Below the pieces are notes generated by a model. That model was not told the DNA's origin. It saw only the letters and a program-made list of their open reading frames with translations, and ran no database searches. A program made the translations under genes and the position numbers. 64,000 nucleotides of DNA from Mortierella alpina (taxonomy: Eukaryota; Mortierellomycota; Mortierellomycetes; Mortierellales; Mortierellaceae), in assembly GCA_029449245.1 (NCBI GenBank), contig JANATF010000001.1, positions 1,984,001 to 2,048,000 on the forward strand, in the 5' to 3' direction. This document shows positions 18,141-29,613 of the stretch, piece after piece (the first letter of the stretch is position 1; every line of letters begins with the position of its first letter).

Positions 18141-19809
18141 TTACAGGCCATGATCGCGCTTGTACTTGCTCAGTATCTGCTTGCAATGAGTTAAGCTGCT
18201 CTCTGGTTCCCAAGTCGACTGTTCCCTTGAGTATCCCTTCCACTTGATTAGGTATTCTTTTCGCCGGTTCCGGTGCTGGTGATCGAGTATCGTTTCTACC
18301 TCATACTCTTCCTCATTGTCGATGATCTCTGGAGGTGGTTGTGATGGTGCGCGGGGTCCGAGTGATTCTGGGGAAGGTTTGTATTCTCGGAACCGATCGA
18401 CGTGGAAGACATCATGTATCTTCATGGACGGTGGTAGCTCGACCCGAAACGAGACCGGGGAGTGCTGCTCAATGATTGTATATGGACCGATGAATCTAGG
18501 TTGTAGCTTCCTTGTGGGTTGATTTCTTGTTGCGGAGACGGTAATATTATCAGTGTTGAGGAGCACTTGGTCTCCGACGGCGAAGTTGTGGTCTCGGCGG
18601 CGAGTATCCGCGTTCTGCGCCTGTCGTGTTTGGGCTCGCTGTATTTGGTCTTGTGCCAGAGATAGTGTGGCGCCTTGGGATTCGATGAACGCTTGCACGC
18701 TGGGATTTGAACTTGTTTGCGATTGGAGGAGGGACATCGGAACCCTGGGGTGAAAACCCATGTTCAAGAAGAAGGGCGAGTATCCAGTGGAGGCGTTGAT
18801 CGAGTTGTTGTAGGCGAATTCGGCTGCAGTCAGCAATAAATCCCAGTTGGTCTGTTTTTGGTCGACGAAAGCACGTAGTATTTCTTCCAGGGTCTGGTTC
18901 GCTCTCTCTGTCTGGCCGTCAGTCTGCGGGTGGAACGCTGTGGACATAGCGAGCTTTACATCGAGTAAGCGGTGAAGCTCCTTCCAAAACCGGCTGGTGA
19001 ATTTGGTGTCGCGGTCGGACACGATGGTGGTGGGCATACCATGAAGTCGGAACACGTTGTCGAAAAATAGGCGGGCCACATCGGAAGCTGTATCTGTTGT
19101 TTTGCTTGGGGCAAAGTGGACCTGCTTTGATAGCTTGTCTACAAAGACCGTTATGGCATCGTGGCCTCGAGGTGTCTTGGGGAGCTGGACAATGAAGTCC
19201 ATGGTCACTGTCTCCCATCGCTGAGCTGGTATCTCAAGGGGCTGTAAAAGTCCGGCAGGCCGCTGGTGACTGGGCTTGTTGCGCTGACAACCTTCGCATG
19301 TCTCGACATATGTTTTGGTGTCTCGTACGATCTGGGGCCAGTACACAATGCGTCGGAGCTGGTCGTATGTTTTCTGGAAGCCCAAGTGACCGGAGATAGC
19401 AGAATCATGGGAATCGTGTAGAAGGGAGAGGCGGATATCAGCTTTTTGAGGTATGCATACAAGGGTCTGATTGTGGCGTATCACACAGAGGAGGCCTTCA
19501 TGTAGCAAATAACGAGGTGGGCAACTTCCCTGAAGGCAGCTTCGATAGATAGGACCGATTTTGGGATCATCGGCGTAACTATCAATCAGGCGCTGCCTTA
19601 GGCCCGGGTCTAGCGTGATGTTTAACGAGTTGAGCGACAAAGGCGGGGGATCTTGATGGTCCGGTCGTCGCGACAAGGCGTCAGACACGATGTTGTCGGC
19701 TCCTCGCTTGTATCTGAAATCGAAATCATACTCCTGCAGGAGCTCCATCCATCTCGCCTGTCGGCGCGTCAATTTGAGCTGTGTGGGGAAATGTCGGAGC
19801 GTGGCATGG
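18141..19809 (-). pseudogene. H1 pol: RNase H end, integrase, chromodomain
   Basis: Continues the frame from 20138 after removal of the 328-bp solo LTR. It covers the connection region (TRRQARWMELLQEY), the HHCC zinc region (HDSHDSAISGHLG ... CEGCQRN), the integrase core (TMDFIVQLP, VSDRDTKF, HPQTDGQTERANQ), the GPYTIIEQHSPVSF region and a C-terminal chromodomain (YEVETILDHQ ... YLIKWKGYSREQSTWEPES), ending in TAA at 18143-18141. Chromodomains of this kind can steer integration to methylated histone H3 in heterochromatin (known for the family; inferred here). The coding sequence is sound; only the solo LTR breaks it. Confidence 0.92.
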
Positions 19810-20137
19810 TGTCGCGTACTCGGCCCTAGGATAAGCGTAGTATCCTAGGCCAAGCCTTATTTCGCCTTTTAATGCCTTGTCGACATGCGCCCCCTTTTTA
19901 CTGAATGCCTTGAATTATGTCCTGACTGGTGACTATGGGTCAAAGCGGCATTACGCGCTGGGCTCAGTGTTTAGTATATATAGTCTGTAGTTCCCTCTCT
20001 ACAGTTGCTCTTTACCTAGTAACTTGAATACATCCTTGATCATACCCTGAACCCTCCTGTCTTACCACTTCCCTTGTCCCTGCCCTCTTGCCCTTGTGAA
20101 AGGTCAACCTGTCCTTGCCCTGCCCAGATTCACGACA
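19810..20137 (+). repeat. 328-bp solo LTR of an otherwise unseen family
   Basis: TGTCGCGTAC...TTCACGACA flanked by the 5-bp TSD CATGG (19805-19809, 20138-20142); excision restores H1 Pol YTDHATLRHF. A perfect 9-bp inverted repeat CCTAGGATA/TATCCTAGG lies at 19825-19849, and a TATATATAG element near 19974 suggests plus-strand orientation. No internal region of this family is in the window, so I cannot tell Gypsy from Copia. Confidence 0.82.
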
Positions 20138-22268
20138 CATGGTCTGTGTACACGATGAAGTGGGAGCCGTCAAGGTAATATCGCCAAGTTTTCAGTGCGT
20201 GGACGACTGCTAGTAGCTCCTGCTCATGGGTCGGGTAGTTTTTCTCGGCCGAATTGAGCTTTCGAGAGGTGAAGGCAACTGGCCTGGACACACCATTCGA
20301 GTCTGTCTGGAACAACACTGCGCCAATAGCAAATCCGGAGGCATCGGTCTCCACAGTGGATGGTAGATCGGGGTCGAAGATCCTGAGAACCGGCGCTTTG
20401 CTAATCGCGTCTTTGAGATCAGTAAACGCGCGTTCCGTGTCATCATCCCAGAAAAAAGGGACGCCTTCTCCTAGTAATGCTGTCAGAGGTAGAGCAATGG
20501 AAGCAAAATTTTCGATATACTGCTGATAAAATTGGGCCAGACCAACAAACTGCTGGACCTCTTTTTGCTTGCTGGGTCGCGGCCACTCTGTGATTGCCTT
20601 CACGAGACCGGCATTGGTGTGGACGCCGTCTTTGGAAATTACGTGGCCCAGGAATTCTGTTTGTTCTTGCATGAACGAGCACTTGCTCAATTTCACGTAG
20701 AGGCCGTTGCTCCGGAGCAGGGATAGGACGCTTCTTAAGTGGCGGAGATGGTCGGCCTTGGTCTTGGAGTATATCAGTAGGTCGTCAAGATATATGACGA
20801 CCCATTTGTCAAGGACCGGGTTGAATACTTTGAGCATCATGTTGGAGAACGAGGCTGGGGCGTTAGTGAGACCGAATGGAACAACATTAAATTCGAAGTG
20901 GCCATAGCGGCAACGGAACGCGGTCTTGTGAGTATGGGGTTCAAACACGCGTTGCTGATGGTATCCAGACAGTAAATCGAGCTTGGTGAAATAACGTGCT
21001 CCACGGAACCTATCGATAAGCTCGTCGATGCGCGGCAATGGGTGGCGGTTTTTGCGCGTGATACGGTTTAGGCCTCGATAGTCTACACACAACCGTAGAG
21101 AGCCGTCTTTCTTCTTGACGAAGAGTACCGGCGCACCGTAGGGCGATGTGCTAGGCTTGATAAATCCTTTGCGTAGTAACTCGTCGAGCTGTTTCCGGAG
21201 CTCATCCAGCTCCGCAATGGATAGGCGGATAACAGGTCGCACCGGAGGGTCAGCGTTGGGGTCGGTTTCGATCTTCATAGCGTCACCTCTGTCTGGAGGG
21301 AGGCCGTCGGGGAGTGTGTCGGGGAAGACGTCGCCAAACTCCTTGAGAAGGGGTTGAACATCCGCAGGAATGTCTGGGGAGGGTTGAGTGTGTTTTGCTA
21401 TTTTCACGAGGGCGAGGTAGACCTCGCTGCCAGGTTGAGCGGTAAGAGCGTGAAAGTGCATGTGACTGAGGAGCATTCCGCGAGACTTGGAGGTGATGGA
21501 TGAAGGAGCGAACCCTCGACACGTCCAAAGCACGCTCGTGCCCTGAAAGTCGAAATGGAGGTCGTTGGTGCGCCAGTTGATGTGAGGATTGAGTTCGGTG
21601 AGCCAGGGCTTTCCGAGGATGAGGTCGTATTTTTTGAGCGGGTAGAGGAGGGGTTGCAAATTGTCAGTATAGGCGTCGCGGGCAAGTTGGATGGGAACGG
21701 TGTGTTGGGTGATGGAAGAGGAGCCGTCGGGGAGGATGATGGGGACAGGTGAGCAGGTTTGGCGGGGGAGAGAGTGTCGTTGTTGGAAGGAGGAGCTAAT
21801 GACATTGCCTTCAGCCCCTCCGTCGATGAGGATGCGAGCGGGGTGACCATTGATGGAGCCGATGAATGTGAGTAGAGTGCGCTCGGCAACAGTCTGTGTG
21901 AAGGATTGTAGACGAACCGTACGCTTGCGCATACGTTTCAGTTTGCTTTTGGAGTAGGTGGATTCTAGCGATGCGAGAGAGACAGGTGGGACCAGGGTCA
22001 CTGTCTCTGACGTCCTAGGGGGAAGGGGGTGATCGTAGCGAGGGTCGTAGCGAGGTTGAGGAATCGGGGTCAGGGAATCAGGGGTAGGGTCAGTGTTCGA
22101 GGTATGGAGCACGGCGTGAGGGGGAGCGAGCGAAGGACGAGTTTCAACGAGGGATTTGTTGTGTTGTGCAACCGTAATTTTATTGCGGTGTGTGGGGTGA
22201 CAACTTAACTCTGGCGGTTGCTCACTCCCCTTGTCCAGAGGAGAAAGGGAAGGAGTGTCAGCGATCAA
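20138..22268 (-). pseudogene. H1 pol: protease, RT, RNase H
   Basis: About 710 codons in the -1 frame relative to gag (overlap near 22277), beginning IADTPSLSPLDKGSE. Protease motif ILIDGGAEGN near residue 149 (DGG instead of DTG/DSG), RT with VIYLDDLLIYS near residue 495, RNase H with VETDASGFAIG and HEQELLAVVH. The frame reaches YTDH, where the 328-bp solo LTR intervenes, and resumes at 19809. How the gag-pol shift occurs is unclear: no standard slippery heptamer is visible near the gag stop (TAG). Confidence 0.9.
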
Positions 22269-22276
22269 GTTCTGGA

Positions 22277-22483
22277 CTAATCTTGATCGCTGGGAGCGTT
22301 TCCCGACACGGGGGGAGGGGTGCGGGCTTGTTCAATGGCATTGACACGACACTCGCTCGCCATGTGTCCTTGTTGGCGGCAACGGAAGCAACTGCCACTG
22401 GCCATCAGGCTTCTGCGGTCGGTATCGCTAAGGGGGCGTAGCGGGGGTCGGTGATTGTTTTGTCGAGTGTAGGTTCGGAAGTT
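22277..22483 (-). pseudogene. H1 gag, C-terminal part with zinc knuckle
   Basis: Third piece of H1 Gag after element C. It reads NFRTYTRQNNHRPPLRPLSD, then the knuckle CFRCRQQGHMASEC, then QARTPPPVSGNAPSDQD and a TAG stop. The join across C (TSD GTGGG) is in frame with 27696. Confidence 0.88.
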
Positions 22484-22488
22484 GTGGG

Positions 22489-22625
22489 TGGAAAATATAA
22501 CCGGAATTGAAGTAACGAGACAAGAGAGGGATCTGTTTATTCGCCAGGAACCGGAATCTAAATAGGTTCGGTTCCTGGGGCTCTGTCTAGCTACTATTGT
22601 CATGTGATCTGGCCAATACGGTGCA
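22489..22625 (-). repeat. 3' LTR of C (137 bp)
   Basis: TGGAAAATATAACC...TACGGTGCA on the plus strand; no difference seen from the copy at 27559. A 10-bp perfect inverted repeat (CCAGGAACCG/CGGTTCCTGG) brackets the TATA-like CTATTTAG. Confidence 0.93.
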
Positions 22626-22809
22626 TCACTCTCCTCCCCTCTAGAGGACAAAGTCCAGGGTAAGAATAGCAGCATGTGTTGGAAGATCATGGTGAGGGAA
22701 AAAATAAGAAAACCCTCTTGGTGGCCATATCAAAAATGGGTCATAGAATACTCTACACGTGATTAGTGCAGAGGAAAATGAGATGCATCAAAATAAGGCA
22801 CTTGTGCTT

Positions 22810-25800
22810 TTACTTGCTCCTTCTTGTGCTTCTTCGAGCAGAAGGCTTGCCCTGCTCTTGTTGCGTCGTAATCGATATCCGCGTAGGAAAGACGGTTTCG
22901 GTCATATATTTCAAGCGTTCCAACAACTTGTCAGTGGAGAGGAGCTCCTTGTTGGTGTCAATACTTTGCTGGAAGCCATTAAATCGACGTGCAAAAAAGA
23001 GAGAGAACGGAGATGAATTGTGCAGTGCCACGATTTTAGTGTTCATTGCCAGCTGCGTCATGGGAATATGAGTATCCCAGGCAGCATCAATCCCCTTCAC
23101 TTCTTTCTTAACGATCTCTTTAGCTGTTTGCACATGCTTTTCGGCTACACCATTACCTCGAGGGTGGTAAGGGGTTACGAAACGATGCTGGACATTGCAT
23201 TCTTCGGACATTATACGCAAAATCGTGTTAACGAACTCCTTGCCGTTATCAGACTGCAGGATGCGAGGGAATCCAATCAATGAAAATGTTTTGAACAGCT
23301 CTTTTGCGATGGTCATTCCTTTTTTGTTTGGAATAGGAGTAAGGAATGCAAATCGTGTGCACACATCGACTAGGACCAAAAGATAAACATTACCGTCTTT
23401 TGACTGGGTGAATGGACCGGCAAGATCGACGGCCATATGCTCACCAGGTAAAGTTGCATGAATAGCTTTCATAGGATGATATCCTTTCTTAGCAATATTC
23501 ACTTTTTGACATTCAGGGCAGCGTTGAACGAATTCCAAACATTCTTTAGCCAAGTTGGGCCAAGTTTTGCTTTGCTCATGGATTTGTTTAACCATAGCAT
23601 TAGTGCCGAAGTGACCAAGAGCGTGAACTTCAGCCATTAAGGCTCGTCTCTCTTTGGCAGGCACAGTAATTCTTGGCGTTTGACCGTCTTGAATCAGATG
23701 AACATATCCATAGACCTTTTTGGCGACCGTGTTTGATCGAGATGTCCATAATGATGTAGGAAATTGACGCGATAAAGCGTCAGGGAGAATATTGAGAATG
23801 CCTGGTCGATACACCACTTTGAATGTGTAATCGAGGATGGTGTCATGCCATGCTGTCATCATAGGGTTGAGATCTTTCTGTGTGTGGATGAATGTCAACG
23901 CACGGTGATCTGTGAACAGGGTGAAATGACGACCCCACAGGTAGTAGTGAAACTTTTTAAGTGCAAATACAATAGCAAGCAGTTCTTTTCTAGTAGCAGA
24001 ATACTTCCTCTCACTTACTTGCAAAGAGCGAGCCATAAAAGAGATGTAACTGATCTTCTTAGGGTGATCTTCTCCATCCGGCAACTGGTACAGCACAGCA
24101 CCAATTCCAAAGTTGGACGCATCTGTCGCAACATAGAACGGTTTGCTGAAGTCAGGGAAGGATAGGATCGGCGCTTTCACAAGTAGGTGTTTCAATGCTT
24201 CGAACGCGGACAATTCAAAAGCAGTGAGTTTGAAGGAACCACTCTTGTTCCGTAATGCATCCAGTGGAGCGGCAATAGTACTGAACAGGGGGATATATTC
24301 CCGAAAGAAATTGAAGGTACCCATATAGGATTGTACTTCCGTTGCGGTAGTGGGTGGCATCCAATCTTGGATGTTGGCCAACTTATTTGGGTCCACACGC
24401 TTACCATGGAGATCAACCAGAAATCCAAGGAGAGCAATCTGCGTGCTGAAAAAATTACATTTCTTGGGGTTGATGATCAACTTTGCTTTGTTGAGTCTTT
24501 CAATCACTTGCTTGACATGTTCGGCATGCTCTTCTCTGTTTTTGGAGAAGATGACGATGTCGTCGATGAAGAAGCAAACAAATGGTAAATCGCCCAAAAT
24601 GCGTGACATGCCTCTTTGGAAAAGACTAGATAACGGTTTCAAGCCGAAGGGTGCCTTGGTGAACATATACTGTTTTCCATCGTGCATGAACGCCGTCAAG
24701 GGTCTATCTTCTTCATGGATAGGCAAGCGGTGATATGCTTGGGTAAGATCAATGGTGGAGTAAATTGAGTTGCCTGCAATTTGCTGCATGATATCGGAGA
24801 TTAATGGTACGGGAAATTTATCATCCGGTAAATGCGCGTTGAACGGTCTGGGATCGAGACATACACGCCATAATGTCGTCTTTCCATCAGCGTCCTTCTT
24901 TGCGGCTAGAGTTAAAGTGTTGTTATGAGGGTTGCCAACTGGGGCAAGTCCGATGACCTTGCTCTTGAGCCATGCCTCAATTGTTTGATCTACAATTGGG
25001 CGCTGTGCATACGGGACAGGACGTGCACGTCTGTGTACGATGGTGCCTTCTGGAACAGTTAAGAACACTTTCATTTCTTTCACCGTGCAGTGACTCTCCG
25101 GAGGAATGCTCTTGTTTTCAGACAGCAAAGATACAATTGCTTCTTCAAATTCAGTCTTTTGTTTTATAAATTCAGGCGTGCTCTCTTCTTCTGGAGTAAC
25201 AAGTGGCTTGAGTGTAGGTCGTACATCCTCTTCAGCTTCAGGCAACCGACGCGAGGATGCCTCAACATCAGGAAGACCTGAGACGCCAAAACCGAAATGA
25301 TAGAACAAATCCATGCCGATTGCTAGTGCATGTTTCTGTTGAATCACTTCAAAGGGTGCCGATAACATATTTTTCCCGCATGTGACATCGATATTCTCTG
25401 TTTCTCCGATGCGTGGTGTTACTGAGTTGTCTGCCAGTTCAATTGAGCCAGTGACCTCTTTCACTTTTAGGTTGTAACGCTCCACCAGTTCTGTACTAAT
25501 GAAAGAGTGTGATGCGCCTGTGTCTAATAGTGCTTTGTGCTTGTCACCAAATATCATCACATCGACAAAGAGCCTGTTGTCTTCGTCTACGAGTTTCGTC
25601 TTTTTCTTTGTGATATATCCTTTATGATTTGGAACGAACGTTGCTGCATAATTAATTGGCATCCAAGGAACATTGTACATGTAACGATATGTGTCTGGTT
25701 CTTGTTGCATTGTCATTCCCTCGAACTCTCTGATTTGATCGTCCTCAGTAGGAAATTGCTCAATTGGATACCATGCTTCATGATCCTTAATCTCTGCATC

Positions 25801-27477
25801 GTTGCAGGGTTGCTCGATGCTACTACTCTCCTCCTCCTCGGAAGATGATGCATCACTGGGATCCAGAGCGTGGATGGATACTCCAGCGTTCTTTACATTA
25901 TTGTTGTTGGTTGCATCATTGTGTAACGTTGTACTACAGACTTTATTGTTCATATTCTTATTACCCCACAAAGTTTTGATGGTGGTGCTTGCTAGCACGT
26001 TGCTTAGCGTGGTAGGGATGACCTTAATCGGAGCGATGGTTGGCATTGCTGCCAGAGCCGGAGCCTGTGGTAGTATATTGACTTTGGCGTTAGTTATTGC
26101 TTGTGAACTAAGGGACCGTGCATTGACGATAGGGATGGCGTTGACATCATTACCTCTATGGTTGTTATAGGGACGCTGACGTTGAGCATTGTGTCCGGAG
26201 GAGGAACTTCCTCGCATGTTTGAGGAACCTTGATCGCCGCGTCCATTCCTGCAGTTGTCTGCGAGGTGTCCGGGCTTGCCGCATTGACCGCAGTCTTTGC
26301 AGTCTTTAGTATCATGCGAATTGTTGTCACCATGACCATTAGCGCAGTAGTATTTACTACCGCTAGGCTTGGGACCTTTGGAATCAACTCTGCCCTTGAC
26401 CTTGGAGGTGAGAGATTTCTTGCTTGGGGATGGCTCGGAATCGTCATCATCCGAATCAGACTCAAGTGCTCGCTTCTTGGCATTGGCTTCATCGGGACCG
26501 TCAATCGTTTCCAGGTAAGAGCAGTACTCTTTGATGGAGGTGAGAGACTGCACGTCCTTCCGAGTTGCTACCATGTACTTGAGTTCGACCATGGAGTTGA
26601 CCATCGACGGTAGGGCTTGCTTGACTCCTTCCAACGTTGCACGGTCAGTGTCCGGTAACTTGTTCAGGCGGACGCTTCTGCGGATACGGTATGCAAACTC
26701 ACGGTAGAGCTCGTTCTTGCGGATTCCTCCCGAAATGACTGCTTGAACGGCTGCCTGACGCTGCTGGGGTGTCAGTGTGATGTCAATGAAGACCTCTTCG
26801 CATTTCTCCCAGGTCCGTTGCAACTCTGGTATCTCATCAAGGGCTTCCTTCAGGCGACGCTGGGTGTCATCAATCAATACGGCCACGATTAGCAGACGGT
26901 GCGCCATGCTCTTGAAGTTCGTACCATAGCTGCTGCTCAGGACCGCATGGAACTTGTCCAGGAAGACATGTGCTTTCGAGATAACATTGTATGGCTTGCC
27001 GGTACCGAGTGTCTTAGGGCCGAAACGGGGACTATCGTTGCCGAGTACAGCCATTGTCTCTTTTTTGTGCGCTTCGACCTTGGGTTGGACCTCTATTGTC
27101 GTCTGAGGGTCCTCAGCGTACTAGCAGTTCTTGAAGGCTTCCTCGAATGTCGCAATGGCTGCCTTCATCCTGTCGAGCCGTTCCTTGTGTTCGTCGATGT
27201 CCTCCTGCTGCACCGTTCCGTCTTGCGTGTAGAACTTCATGACTAGGTCCATGTGGTCGTTTGCCGCTGCCTTGAATTGATCACGCATTATGCGCAACCG
27301 ATTACGTGCCTTCGCAAGCCGTTCTTGATCGCTCACGACGGGTTCCGGCTTGGGTACAGGGGCATCGTCCATTATCGAGTCTTCATCGTTGGGCGACGGT
27401 GAGATTGACAACCTCTGGATGCTGCCATCGAGGATGCCATTAGATGCCTCGATGACTGGTGTGGTCGACTGGTCCAT
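22810..27477 (-). pseudogene. gag-pol polyprotein of C, one in-frame stop, no chromodomain
   Basis: From ATG 27477 the frame runs to TAG at 27123-27121 (...EEAFKNC*YAEDPQ) and then stays open to 22810, about 1555 codons in all. After the stop: capsid-like region, an acidic stretch, zinc knuckle CGQCGKPGHLADNC (near 26240-26300), protease LLDTGASHSF (Asp codon at 25524-25522), RT with FIDDIVIFS, RNase H (TDASNFG, RKELLAIV, FTDHRAL), HHCC zinc region and integrase (HMAVDLAGP, QSDNGKEF, GNGVAEKH). After VFP the C-terminus changes to a short Ser/Arg tail with no chromodomain, whereas I1 continues into one. A downstream ATG at 27054 (MAVLGND) could still give a shortened polyprotein. Confidence 0.88.
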
Positions 27478-27558
27478 ATTAAGATTGGGTTGGATGGATG
27501 GATGGATGAGTTGATCCACTAGTGACCAAATGATCCGTCTTGGGTTCGTTAAAAAAAA

Positions 27559-27695
27559 TGGAAAATATAACCGGAATTGAAGTAACGAGACAAGAGAGGG
27601 ATCTGTTTATTCGCCAGGAACCGGAATCTAAATAGGTTCGGTTCCTGGGGCTCTGTCTAGCTACTATTGTCATGTGATCTGGCCAATACGGTGCA
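27559..27695 (-). repeat. 5' LTR of C (137 bp)
   Basis: Same sequence as 22489-22625. On the minus strand: TATA-like CTATTTAG, then AATAAACAG, CCCTCTCTTGTCTCGTTA and the LTR end. The A-run at 27551-27558 just outside it is the T-run after U5. Confidence 0.93.
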
Positions 27696-27831
27696 GTGGG
27701 GTCGGTTGTTGGAGCGAGGTGGTTGTTGTCGTAAAGCGTTCAGGGTCACTCGGCGGACGATAGTTTCGATGTTATGGAGGAGTAGGTTGTCCACTTCCAT
27801 GGCGTTGGGATCTGCGGCGGAAAGGTGGGTG
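27696..27831 (-). pseudogene. H1 gag, middle part
   Basis: Reads THLSAADPNAMEVDNLLL...LNALRQQPPRSNNRPH, the linker between the capsid-like region and the zinc knuckle. It is parallel to DPYAMEVDHIALPQ in the G1 gag. Bounded by element C on the left and a solo LTR on the right; both joins are in frame. Confidence 0.88.
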
Positions 27832-27835
27832 GCGG

Positions 27836-28845
27836 TGTGACGAAGAGATTGGGGATCCGCCCAAAATAGCAGGGAAATAGTACAGGACCACTGCGAAGCC
27901 AGGATCGCTCTCTCATCTGCCCTCCCTCTATAATATCAAAATCCTGCTACCCTCTCTATTCAGTATAGACCTTATGAACACATCAATTTTATATAGCTTC
28001 AGTATAGCACCCTAAATTTATAACCCATAAAAGAAGCCCCAGCCTTGGACTTTGGTTCGAGGTCTGTTTCCTTCCCCAAAATCGTATCATATACACTGAA
28101 TTGTAAGAACATCGTTCCCACACTCATTCTCACCTCACTGACAACCATTGCGGTTAGTTACTCTGCCACAGCTCTCCCACACATATATACCGCGGCCACA
28201 GCAAGAGCAGAGACGAGACAGGTGTGTCTTTCGACCTCCATCCCCTACAGTTCTCATCGTCCCCTCTCGAACACAACTACAGTCCCGTTCCCTCCCCTGT
28301 CGTATCAAGCATCCGACACCACAGAGGCTCGCAGCCCCCCGGCCTCTTGTCAGGTACGATAATGGACCACTAGCGATGTGAGAGGAGGACCAAGAACAGC
28401 ACCCCTCGGCGTATTATTGCAGCTTGTACGGGAGTCCCGACGGAGTCCCAAGGTCTATACAGGTCCCTAACCTGCGTGTGTCGACGTTACCTTAGATATT
28501 GATAGATAGATTCTCTCTTCTCTTCGCCCCCAAGAGAGACACCCTGTGAGAACCACGAGTCCCCCAAGCGGCTCTCACAGTAAGTGATTTTCTGGTTGGC
28601 ATGCTGCTATCTGGCACTTTTTGTATTAGTCACTTATCATATGAATATTCTACCCCAGCCCTTTTTCTTGACTGATAGCGACCACTGTTTGGTCTGCGCA
28701 GTTCCGATTGCCCCCCAACGGAAATCAGATCATACGATCAAACGTAAGGGCATTTTCACATGTAGTTTTCTTATCATTGGCCAGACTAGTTTCATGTTGT
28801 TTACCAGATAGTCTATTTTTACGTATCTAGAGTACCTTCACCACA
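27836..28845 (+). repeat. solo LTR of the A/B family in H1 gag
   Basis: 1010 bp, TGTGACGAAG...TTCACCACA, TSD GCGG (27832-27835, 28846-28849). Close to the A/B LTRs with scattered changes (CTCCATCCCC, GTGATTTTCTGG, CACTGTTTGG). No internal region remains, so it arose by LTR-LTR recombination. Confidence 0.93.
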
Positions 28846-29540
28846 GCGGCAGCCATTTGGAGGGCGCTGGTATCCGCGCGGTTGGTGGAAGGAGACTGGC
28901 CTTTGTCGGGTGTGAAGTTGTAAACATGGTCATATTGCTCAGCAGCTTGGCAGAGTTCGTGGATCGAAGGGGCAACAGAACGGTTAATGCCCATGCTCAA
29001 TAGCATTTGTCGCAGACTTAGAGGGGCACCTTGTAAGAAGCATGTCTTGGCTGAATCCTCCATGACTTTACGAGCCTCCTCATGCATCTCCGGTGTGCAG
29101 AGGACGGCTAGGTATCGGCGCGTCCTCCCAACGTATTCGGATACGGTCGAGGTCATGCGGATGGAGTAGAGCAATGTGCGGATGTGATCATAGAAGCCGG
29201 CGGGACGGAACTCGGTGCGGAAGGCTTCGACAAAAATGGACCAGTCAGTGGAGTCCGGCAGATACTGTCCATCCCACCAGAGTAGGCCGGTGGAGCCAAG
29301 GTAAGCGATGGCGGTGACCGTGCGGGACACATCGGCGATGTTTGCGCCAAGGAAGAAGCGGCGTACGGTGGTCAACCATGCCTCGCAAGCAAACCCATCG
29401 CGCACGCCGTTGAAAGGGGCAGGGGTTGGATATCTGTAAGAGGGTAGGAGTACCGAAAAGGTGGGAGCAGGTGTGTTGGCGGTGGTGTTGGCAGTGGGAA
29501 CAGTGGTTGGAACATTGGTGTAGCTGGGTTGATCAGCCAT
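28846..29540 (-). pseudogene. H1 gag, N-terminal part
   Basis: Starts at ATG 29540, 73 bases inside the 5' LTR. It reads MADQPSYTNVPTTVPTANT, then a capsid-like domain (FNGVRDGFACEAWLTTVRRF, SGLLWWDGQ-type core, FVEAFRTEFRPAGFYD, TVSEYVGRTRRYL, CFLQGAPLSLRQML). The same architecture is seen in the G1 and F1 Gag (CDAWLTAVQRFF, FVEAFRTEFRPVGF), so H and G are related families. The solo LTR cuts it after TSALQMAA. Confidence 0.9.
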
Positions 29541-29600
29541 GATGGCTAGGGGCAGAGGTTATCAAGGTGAGTATGTTTTATCAGTGGATCGAGGTAACGA

Positions 29601-29613
29601 GCCTTTGCTACCA
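29601..29613 (-). other. tRNA primer-binding site of H1
   Basis: Minus strand TGGTAGCAAAGGC directly after the 5' LTR; shares TGGTAGCAAAG with F1. The complement ends GCTACCA as in initiator tRNA-Met (recalled). Confidence 0.7.

Larger units (their letters stand above)
22489..27695 (-). mobile_element. C: Ty3/Gypsy element with 137-bp LTRs, inserted in H1 gag
   Basis: LTRs 22489-22625 and 27559-27695, TSD GTGGG (22484-22488, 27696-27700). A strong purine tract GAGGGGAGGAGAGTGA (minus strand of 22626-22641) touches the 3' LTR. Gag and Pol are in one frame, interrupted by one TAG. The 5' LTR is followed on the minus strand by T8 and AACGAACCC; TAACGA there is complementary to TCGTTA in its own LTR, suggesting self-priming. 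Close relative of I1. Confidence 0.94.
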
